The translations under genes were made by a program, and so were the position numbers. This document shows, piece after piece, positions 1 to 4,498 of a stretch of DNA of 5,083 bases. Under the pieces are notes generated by a model. That model made no database searches. It was not told the origin of the DNA and worked only from the letters and a program-made list of their open reading frames with translations. The stretch is from Proteobacteria bacterium UBA6156 (GTDB taxonomy: Bacteria; Pseudomonadota; Alphaproteobacteria; UBA2136; UBA6156), in the NCBI GenBank assembly GCA_002422365.1, contig DIUO01000040.1, positions 1-5,083 on the forward strand, given 5' to 3'. How positions within the stretch are numbered: the first letter of the stretch is position 1; each line of letters starts with the position of its first letter.

Positions 1-1
1 C

Positions 2-1345
2 ACCAACACCGGCTGGTTCGACCCCTCCCGCGGCCTCGTCACCCTCGGCGTCAGCAGCACCGGCCCCATCAGCGGAACCGACGGTTATTTCTCCGGCAAT
101 CTCAGCGTCACTAACCATATTGATGCAAACATTTTCAGAGCAAATGGTGGATCTGCAAAACTTGAATTGATTAACGGCAGCGGTAACCTCAGAGGAAATA
201 TAAAATTAGAAGGAAGCGCTGGATTAGAAGATTTTATAATTGGCGCATCAGGTGGTCTAACAGATATTCGTTTCAGAATACAAGGGGCAAACTACGAACC
301 GCTTTTACTGAGCAATAACGGAAGAGTCGGAATTAACTTAGCTGTTAGCGCAAGCACCCCCTCCACCACCCTCCACGTCTCCGGCACCCTCCGCCTTGCG
401 AATGGTGGGGAGGCCTGCGACGCCGACCGCACCGGCGCCATCCGCTACACCGGCGGAGACTTCGAGTTCTGCCGCGACGGCACCACCTGGCAAACCCTGG
501 CAAATGTGGCGGATAGCGCCACCCCTGACCGCATTGTCTCTGGCACCACCAACGTCATCGCCAGCCAAGACGGCAGCATCACCATCTCCACCGCAGGCAC
601 CCAACGCATGATTATTGGCAATACGGGCAGAATTGGTATCGGTACCGACGCATCACTATTTCCGAGCAACACTTTACATGTGCGCGGGGGCGTAACTATC
701 GATTCTTCAGCTGACACTCTCGGCAAATGGCAATTCACACAGAATAGTTTTGAACACTCCTATGCCAACGGAACATACCCCCGCTTCCAATATAACCGGG
801 ATCAAAATTCAAGCAGTGGAACAGCAGGAAGCCTTATTTTCAACAACCAATCAAATAACAATCCACTGCTCGAAGGCGCTGCCATAGGCACCCCATCAAA
901 CAACCGCACACTCCTATTTGCAACCAGTAACGGCGCAGCTCTCATCGAACGAGTGAGAATCAACGGCTCCGGGCTTGTCGGCATCTCCACCACCGCCCCC
1001 AGCACCAGCTTACATGTAGATGGGACTATCAGAATCGCCAACGGCGGCGAAACCTGCGACACCAACCGCACCGGCGCCATCCGCTACACCGCAGGCAATT
1101 TCGAGTTCTGCGCAGGCTCCGCCTGGCAAACCCTGGCAGAAGTAGCCGCCAGTGGCTACTCACCGGATCGCATCGTCTCCGGCAGCACCTCCATCATCGC
1201 CAACACCGGCGGCACCGTCGCGGTCAGCGCCACCTTGCACGTCAGTGGCAGCGTCCGCCTGAACGACACATCCGACACCTGCACCAGCGGCAAGGTCGGA
1301 GAAATCGCCGTCATCGATGGCCGCCTCGCCATCTGCCGCAACTAA
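2..1345 (+). CDS. Tail-fibre-like / adhesin-like repeat protein, C-terminal part (5' end outside window)
   Basis: The frame is open from the left edge to TAA at 1343-1345, giving 447 visible residues with no start in the window. A TTG at 167 is in frame, but coding sense continues upstream of it, so it is not taken as the start. The protein is rich in Gly, Ser, Thr and Asn, with recurring 'GRVGI...' and 'TLHVSG' motifs (LHV at residues 124, 225, 337 and 412), as in phage tail fibres and fibre-like surface proteins of Gram-negative bacteria. Three copies of a two-cysteine module are present (Cys139/157, 352/370, 427/445). The protein ends three residues after the last module's second-cysteine context, with no S74-type self-cleaving chaperone domain after it. 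No membrane segment or catalytic motif is visible. The neighbours are host-type genes on the other strand, so a chromosomal surface protein is as likely as a prophage fibre. The structural class is fairly safe; the specific role is unknown. Confidence 0.72.
   Translation, partial: TNTGWFDPSRGLVTLGVSSTGPISGTDGYFSGNLSVTNHIDANIFRANGGSAKLELINGSGNLRGNIKLEGSAGLEDFIIGASGGLTDIRFRIQGANYEPLLLSNNGRVGINLAVSASTPSTTLHVSGTLRLANGGEACDADRTGAIRYTGGDFEFCRDGTTWQTLANVADSATPDRIVSGTTNVIASQDGSITISTAGTQRMIIGNTGRIGIGTDASLFPSNTLHVRGGVTIDSSADTLGKWQFTQNSFEHSYANGTYPRFQYNRDQNSSSGTAGSLIFNNQSNNNPLLEGAAIGTPSNNRTLLFATSNGAALIERVRINGSGLVGISTTAPSTSLHVDGTIRIANGGETCDTNRTGAIRYTAGNFEFCAGSAWQTLAEVAASGYSPDRIVSGSTSIIANTGGTVAVSATLHVSGSVRLNDTSDTCTSGKVGEIAVIDGRLAICRN
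368..502 (+). repeat. Two-cysteine module, copy 1
   Basis: Codes for residues 123-167, starting TLHVSGTLRLANGGEACD. Cys139 and Cys157 flank 'RTGAIRYTGGDFEF', followed by 'GTTWQTLA'. The DNA at 426-452 is identical over 27 bp to 1065-1091 in copy 2, and the 17 bp at 486-502 are identical to 1122-1138. The copies are therefore true sequence duplicates rather than only similar folds. Confidence 0.85.
1007..1138 (+). repeat. Two-cysteine module, copy 2
   Basis: Codes for residues 336-379, starting SLHVDGTIRIANGGETCD. Cys352 and Cys370 have the same 17-residue spacing as copy 1, followed by 'GSAWQTLA'. Copy 2 lies 639 bp (213 codons) downstream of copy 1 and is one codon shorter after the second cysteine. 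Both copies are followed by a matching 'PDRIVSG' stretch (residues about 178 and 390), so the duplicated unit is longer than the module itself. Confidence 0.85.
1232..1342 (+). repeat. Two-cysteine module, copy 3 (divergent, C-terminal)
   Basis: Codes for residues 411-447. It begins TLHVSGSVRL like the other copies. Cys427 and Cys445 again have exactly 17 residues between them, and the Gly and Ile at the seventh and ninth positions of the module are kept. The rest has diverged ('SGKVGEIAVIDGRLAI'). The aromatic 'W.TLA' tail of copies 1 and 2 is absent because the protein stops after Cys-Arg-Asn. It could be a natural C-terminal cap or a truncated module. Confidence 0.7.
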
Positions 1346-1375
1346 AGCTGTTTATAATAGCTTAAATCAGCTTTA
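1343..1375. repeat. 33-bp imperfect palindrome overlapping the stop codon of the + gene
   Basis: The left arm TAAAGCTGTTTA (1343-1354) pairs with the right arm TAAATCAGCTTTA (1363-1375) with a single extra base, leaving a short A/T-rich centre. The left arm is identical over 12 bp to the tip of the 178-bp element (1414-1425), and the right arm is one insertion away from its other tip (1578-1589). It looks like a miniature or internally deleted relative of that element. The stem is A/T-rich and not followed by a T-run, so it is a weak candidate for an intrinsic terminator. Confidence 0.65.
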
Positions 1376-1412
1376 ACCCTACCACCCTGGCCCACTACGG
1401 AATGCCAGAGCT

Positions 1413-1590
1413 TTAAAGCTGTTTAAATAAATACTGATACAAGTTGGCGGAGATAAAAAGGCAGCTGGTTGTGGCTGTAAAACAGGGGAATAGCGGGCCT
1501 ATTTTCCTGTTTTGCAGACGCAATCCAGATGGCTTTTTAGCCCGCCCGCAGGCTTGCAAATTATATCAGTATTTATTTAAACAGCTTTAA
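1413..1590. mobile_element. 178-bp fold-back element with perfect 27-bp terminal inverted repeats (MITE-like)
   Basis: Bases 1413-1439 are the exact reverse complement of 1564-1590 (27 of 27). The interior is also largely self-complementary: 1446-1493 pairs with 1499-1546 with a few mismatches, G-U pairs and bulges around the five-base loop CGGGC at 1494-1498. The whole element can therefore fold into one long hairpin with an asymmetric interruption (1440-1445 against 1547-1563). It encodes no protein. Both ends carry TTAA, which could hide a TA or TTAA target duplication, but this cannot be separated from the repeat itself. Size, terminal repeats and lack of coding capacity match a miniature inverted-repeat element; a structured terminator or RNA is the alternative. 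The structure is certain; the mobile origin is inferred. Confidence 0.6.
1455..1538. terminator. Possible bidirectional intrinsic terminator inside the fold-back element
   Basis: A long stem is bracketed by A5 (1455-1459) on the left and T5 (1534-1538) on the right, so each strand reads a hairpin followed by a T-run. Its upper part, 1479-1493 with 1499-1513, is a continuous 15-pair stem including two G-U pairs, itself flanked by AAAA and TTTT. It sits between convergent genes, where such a signal is expected for both the + fibre gene and the - operon. The stem is longer than in typical terminators and contains mismatches, so function is inferred. Confidence 0.42.
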
Positions 1591-1600
1591 TTCTGCCACC

Positions 1601-1661
1601 GTGCCTTGGGGTCAGGTTTGCCCAAAAATCCCATTTTTGGTGCAAACCTCCCACCAGGCAC
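1601..1661. repeat. Hairpin-forming inverted repeat
   Basis: The inner arms 1614-1629 and 1633-1649 pair at all 16 positions, with one bulged T at 1641 and a CCC loop. Outside a short mismatched zone, GTGCCT (1601-1606) pairs with AGGCAC (1656-1661). Its sequence is unrelated to the adjacent 178-bp element. The A/T-rich segment lies at the top of the stem, next to the loop, rather than after it, so it does not fit a standard intrinsic terminator. It may be a REP-like palindrome or a transcript-end stabilising structure. Confidence 0.6.
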
Positions 1662-1707
1662 CACCCCTACCCATCCCAAGCACTTCCTGTAAATCCTGAC
1701 AAAAATC

Positions 1708-1720
1708 TTAAAACTGTTTA
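1708..1720 (+). repeat. Isolated copy of the 13-bp element-tip motif
   Basis: TTAAAACTGTTTA here differs at one position from TTAAAGCTGTTTA, the tip of the left terminal repeat at 1413-1425. It lies about 120 bp beyond the right end of the element and just past the epimerase 3' end, with no partner arm close by. It may be a remnant of another element copy, one site of a protein-binding array, or chance in A/T-rich DNA. Confidence 0.4.
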
Positions 1721-1753
1721 GGTAGTGTCTACAAAAATAAAAAATCAGAAACC

Positions 1754-2683
1754 CTACCCCAGCCACCGCCGCAACCCATTCGCCAAATCCACCGGCTTCC
1801 ACCCGGGGAAAACCTGCCGCAGCAGCCCAATATCCGCACAACTCAGCTTCGCATCCCCTACCCGCGCCGGGCGGTATTCCACACGCGGGTTTACCTTCTT
1901 AATCGCCACCACGTGGCGTATGGTGTCCAGCAGCGTCACCGCCTGCCCGCTGCCCACGTTCATCACCCACGGCAGCGCTACAGTCGCGGGGGCCTTCACC
2001 AGCGCGCGTATCACCGTCGCCACGTCCTGCACCGCCACAAAATCCCGCGTCTGGCTGCCGTCGCCATAAATCGTCAGCAGCGTGCCGTTCTGCACACTGT
2101 CAATCACCTTGCTCAGCAGGCCGCTGTAGGCACTGCTTTCATCTTGCCCGGGGCCATAGGCATTAAAAATCCGCAACCCCAGCGTCTGCAGGCCATAAGC
2201 CTCCTTATACACCCGCGCCAGCACCTCCGCCGCGCGCTTGCTGGCGGCATAGGGGTGGCTCAGCGGCAAGGTGGTGCCGTCATCTTCGGTCACTGCACCT
2301 CCGCTGTGGGCGCCATACACCGCCGCACTGCTGGCATAAACAATCCTCCCGGCAAACTTGGCCTTGCGCGCGCACTCCAGCACGTTCAGCAACCCGGTCA
2401 CATTCACCGCAAACACCCGCTCGGGGTTCTCCAGCCCTTGCGCCAGGCTCACATGCGCGGCCAAGTGCACCACGTGGTCGCAACCTTTCAAGGCCCCCTC
2501 CACCGTGGGCTGGTGGCTCACATCGCCTTTCACTACATCAATCGCGTTGCCATGCGGAATAGCCTGCCGCGTCCCCACACTCAAATCATCCAGCACCACC
2601 ACCTGGTGGCCATCGACTATCAGGCCGCGCACCACATGGCTGCCAATAAACCCTGCCCCACCCGTCACCAAAATCTTCGCCAT
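1754..2683 (-). CDS. NAD-dependent epimerase/dehydratase, UDP-glucose 4-epimerase-like (extended SDR)
   Basis: Predicted cytoplasmic enzyme of 309 residues that interconverts or modifies nucleotide sugars using bound NAD. The N-terminal Rossmann fold has the GGAGFIGS dinucleotide loop (residues 8-15) and an acidic pair after strand two (Asp32-Asp33), favouring NAD over NADP. The catalytic set is Ser119 in 'SSAAVYG', Tyr145 and Lys149 in 'YAASK'. 'RIFNAYGPGQ' (171-180) and 'YGDGSQTRDFV' (206-216) are typical of the sugar-binding half. Length matches the family. I chose the ATG at 2683 over an in-frame TTG at 2716 because MAKILVTGG is the normal family start and a good AAAGGA site lies 7 nt upstream. 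It starts 4 bp after the glycosyltransferase stop and is the last gene of the operon. The exact substrate (UDP-Glc, UDP-GlcNAc or another) cannot be told from motifs. Confidence 0.92.
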   Translation of the reverse strand: MAKILVTGGAGFIGSHVVRGLIVDGHQVVVLDDLSVGTRQAIPHGNAIDVVKGDVSHQPTVEGALKGCDHVVHLAAHVSLAQGLENPERVFAVNVTGLLNVLECARKAKFAGRIVYASSAAVYGAHSGGAVTEDDGTTLPLSHPYAASKRAAEVLARVYKEAYGLQTLGLRIFNAYGPGQDESSAYSGLLSKVIDSVQNGTLLTIYGDGSQTRDFVAVQDVATVIRALVKAPATVALPWVMNVGSGQAVTLLDTIRHVVAIKKVNPRVEYRPARVGDAKLSCADIGLLRQVFPGWKPVDLANGLRRWLG

Positions 2684-2687
2684 GTCG

Positions 2688-3788
2688 CTATCCTTTACTC
2701 GCAAGCCCTTCGGCAATCACCTGGGCGGTGGCCTGCCACGTAAACAGCTTGGCCCTCGCCAGCCCCTTGGTGCGCAGCGCTTCGGCCACCAGCGGGTTTT
2801 CCAGCACACCGAACATCGCCACCGCAAACGCCGCCGCCACATCACCGCCTTTGTCCACCGGCACATACACGCCCGCGCTGTCGGCCACTTCAAACTGAAA
2901 ATCCGCATCCGGCAGCACACAGGGCACGCCCTGCGCCATCGCTTCCAGCACGGGTATATTAAAACATTCGGCTTTGCTGGTGTTCACAAACACCGCCGCA
3001 CGCGCCAGCACACCCATAAGCTGAGCATGGGGCATACCGCCGGTCAGGGTTACCGCGTGGCTCAGCTTCAGCTCCCTTATCAACCCTAGCAGCTCATCCC
3101 GCACCCGCGCATCCACGGGCCGCCCCACCAGCATCAGGCGGGTGTGCGGCCGCTGCTCCAGCAGCTTGGCAAAGGCCCGTACCAGCAGCGGGTAGTCTTT
3201 CTGGGCATATAAATCCCCAATCGCCACCACCAGGTTACCGTCGCGCGCACCGGGGGTTGCAGGCACCACAGTGGCAATCGCCGGCGGCGCCACCCTCACC
3301 TTGCGCGCACTGCGCGGGCCCACATAGTCGGCAATCACGTGGTGGGCCACGCTAAAGGCCACAGGCGCATTCCACAGGCTCAAACGCGTTAGCACCTTCA
3401 ACGCCGCCCAATACACGCGCATTCCGCCGCTCAGCGCGTATCCGGCGGCGCGCGGCGTGGTATGCACTATCAGCACACTCCGCCATGCCAGCAACGGCGC
3501 ATAATTGGCATTGCACAGTATCGTCCGCGCCCCCCAGCGCAGCGCCAACCACGGCAGCACCAACTGCTCCCACAGGTGCCCCTGCACAAACCCCATCTCC
3601 GGCGCCACGTTCACCTGCACATTCGCAGGCACCCAGCCGCCTTCAAGCGCCGCCGCAGGCGCCAGCAGCACCCATTTAAAGCGCTCATCCCGCGCCAGCT
3701 CCGGCAACACACCCTTCAGATACGTCAAACCCCCACCCCCACTGGTGTGCATGGCGTTCAGCAACAGGGTTTCAGGCTGCTTGGGCAT
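2688..3788 (-). CDS. Glycosyltransferase, GT-B fold, GT4 / 'group 1' family
   Basis: Predicted cytoplasmic or membrane-associated enzyme of 366 residues that moves a sugar from a nucleotide-sugar donor onto a glycan or lipid acceptor. The N-terminal half begins 'LLLNAMHTSGGGGLTYL' (8-24), a glycine-rich loop typical of the acceptor domain. The C-terminal donor domain begins near 'VVAIGDLYAQKDYPLL' (187-202), with Lys197 in the conserved phosphate-contact region. The E-x7-E signature is present as Glu274 and Glu282 in 'ECFNIPVLEAMAQGVP'. No signal peptide or clear membrane helix is seen. The ATG at 3788 lies inside the 3' end of rnhB (17-bp overlap), with only a weak GAGAG-type site upstream, so translation coupling to rnhB is likely. 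A Met at residue 13 is a less likely start because it would remove the first strand. With the downstream epimerase it probably serves a surface polysaccharide; acceptor and linkage are unknown. Confidence 0.9.
   Translation of the reverse strand: MPKQPETLLLNAMHTSGGGGLTYLKGVLPELARDERFKWVLLAPAAALEGGWVPANVQVNVAPEMGFVQGHLWEQLVLPWLALRWGARTILCNANYAPLLAWRSVLIVHTTPRAAGYALSGGMRVYWAALKVLTRLSLWNAPVAFSVAHHVIADYVGPRSARKVRVAPPAIATVVPATPGARDGNLVVAIGDLYAQKDYPLLVRAFAKLLEQRPHTRLMLVGRPVDARVRDELLGLIRELKLSHAVTLTGGMPHAQLMGVLARAAVFVNTSKAECFNIPVLEAMAQGVPCVLPDADFQFEVADSAGVYVPVDKGGDVAAAFAVAMFGVLENPLVAEALRTKGLARAKLFTWQATAQVIAEGLASKG
2691..2696 (-). promoter_or_regulatory. Ribosome binding site of the epimerase gene
   Basis: AAAGGA on the - strand lies 7 nt before the ATG at 2683 and overlaps the last codons of the glycosyltransferase gene. 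It decides the start in favour of 2683 and suggests that ribosomes finishing the upstream gene can re-initiate here. Confidence 0.65.
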
Positions 3789-4431
3789 CGTTATGGCTCT
3801 CGTTCTTGGGCATTAGCTCTAGCATATCTTTCACCGGGGCAAAACTGCGCCGATGATGCACACACACCCCCACCGCCTGCAACGCCGCCAAGTGCCCGGC
3901 GGTGCCATACCCGGCGTTTTGGGCCCAGCCATAGGCCGGGTATTCCTCCCCCAGCCGCCGCATCAGCGCATCCCGATACTCCTTCGCCACCACACTCGCA
4001 CAGGCCACCGCCAACTCCCGCCGGTCACCCCCCACCACACATTCCTGCGGCACGCTCAGCCCCGGTATGCGCGCATTGCCGTCCACCACCACCGCGCCGT
4101 GCGGCACCTGTTCCAGCGCCCGGCGCATGGCTAAAAACGTCGCATTCCGAATATTCACATCATCAATTTCCGCCACACTGGCCTCACCCACCCCCACCAG
4201 GCACCCCTCACGCACCAGCACCTCCACTAGCGCCCGTTTTTTCGCACTCAGCACTTTGCTGTCGCCCGCCACACGCAGCAGGGCATCGCGCACCGCAGGC
4301 GGCACCACAACGGCAGCGGCCACCACCGGCCCGGCCAGGGGCCCGCGGCCCACTTCGTCCACACCGGCCACGGCTACATCCGGGCCAAAGGCCCGCGCAA
4401 AGGCGTCATCCAAACCTACAGCCAAACTCAT
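3772..4431 (-). CDS. rnhB: Ribonuclease HII
   Basis: Endonuclease of 219 residues that cuts the RNA strand of RNA:DNA hybrids, including single ribonucleotides left in DNA. It acts in the cytoplasm with Mg or Mn ions. The family signature 'GVDEVGRGPLAGPVVAAAVV' is at 23-42. The four acidic catalytic residues are Asp25, Glu26, Asp117 in 'VVVDGN' and Asp136 in 'VVGGD'. 'DSKVLSAKKR' (57-66), 'ACASVVAKEYRD' (143-154) and 'YPAYGWAQNAGYGT' (164-177) also match. Length is normal for type HII with a short N-terminal extension. The ATG at 4431 is the first possible start because an in-frame TGA lies two codons upstream; GGTGAG just before it is a close, weak ribosome site. The 3' end overlaps the glycosyltransferase start, placing a nucleic-acid maintenance enzyme in a carbohydrate operon. 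Nothing essential is missing. Confidence 0.97.
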   Translation of the reverse strand: MSLAVGLDDAFARAFGPDVAVAGVDEVGRGPLAGPVVAAAVVVPPAVRDALLRVAGDSKVLSAKKRALVEVLVREGCLVGVGEASVAEIDDVNIRNATFLAMRRALEQVPHGAVVVDGNARIPGLSVPQECVVGGDRRELAVACASVVAKEYRDALMRRLGEEYPAYGWAQNAGYGTAGHLAALQAVGVCVHHRRSFAPVKDMLELMPKNESHNDAQAA

Positions 4432-4447
4432 GTCTCACCATCCCACA

Positions 4448-4461
4448 GCGCGGCGCCGCGC
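4448..4461. repeat. 14-bp perfect GC palindrome between the lytic transglycosylase gene and rnhB
   Basis: GCGCGGCGCCGCGC lies in the 67-bp gap 4432-4498, about 16 bp upstream of the rnhB start. As RNA it could form at most a 5-pair stem with a GCGC loop. There is no T-run, so it is not a standard terminator. It could slow transcription or bind a dimeric protein, or be chance in GC-rich DNA. No -10/-35 pair is evident in this gap, so read-through from the upstream gene is plausible. Confidence 0.4.
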
Positions 4462-4498
4462 ACAATTAGCGCTGCCGTTCCACCGCGCGTAATTCCGC

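Larger units (their letters stand above)
1346..1753. other. 408-bp non-coding region between convergent genes, rich in inverted repeats
   Basis: No credible gene is visible here. The only frame of any length (1587-1841, -) mostly reads through palindromic DNA and the epimerase 3' end and has no recognisable protein features. The region is more A/T-rich than the flanking genes. It contains the 33-bp palindrome, the 178-bp fold-back element, the 61-bp hairpin and a stray motif copy, each listed separately. Stretches 1377-1412 and 1662-1707 show nothing I can name. Confidence 0.8.

Noticed and set aside
2..1345. Prophage or tailocin region call based on the fibre-like gene
   Set aside because: No other virion, lysis or integrase gene is in the window, and similar repeat proteins occur as host surface proteins. 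The sequence to the left would be needed.
1353..1358. TATAAT, a perfect -10 hexamer
   Set aside because: No -35-like sequence occurs at the right distance upstream, it is the centre of a palindrome, and no gene follows on the + strand.
1362..1376. TTAA-N7-TTAA, matching the alphaproteobacterial CtrA half-site spacing
   Set aside because: It lies just after a stop codon between convergent genes, with no promoter to regulate, and is explained as one arm of the mini-palindrome. The other copies of the motif have N6 spacing or lack one TTAA.
1413..1590. Integron attC recombination site
   Set aside because: It is an imperfect palindrome of roughly suitable size, but no RYYYAAC/GTTRRRY core pair is found at the ends, the terminal 27 bp are perfectly paired unlike attC, and no cassette array or integrase is visible.
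1587..1841. 84-codon open frame on the - strand
   Set aside because: It runs through the hairpin and out of frame over the epimerase 3' end, has no recognisable motif, and much of it is low-complexity palindromic DNA.
2684..2716. TTG start at 2716 extending the epimerase by 11 residues
   Set aside because: The extension lies within the glycosyltransferase coding end and lacks family similarity, while the ATG at 2683 has a well-placed AAAGGA site and a standard N-terminus.
1913..2743. Long + strand open frames opposite the epimerase and glycosyltransferase (also 2358-3089 and 3462-4469)
   Set aside because: Their products are rich in His, Arg, Pro and Gln, typical of antisense frames of GC-rich genes. 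The - strand frames carry complete catalytic motifs of known families.
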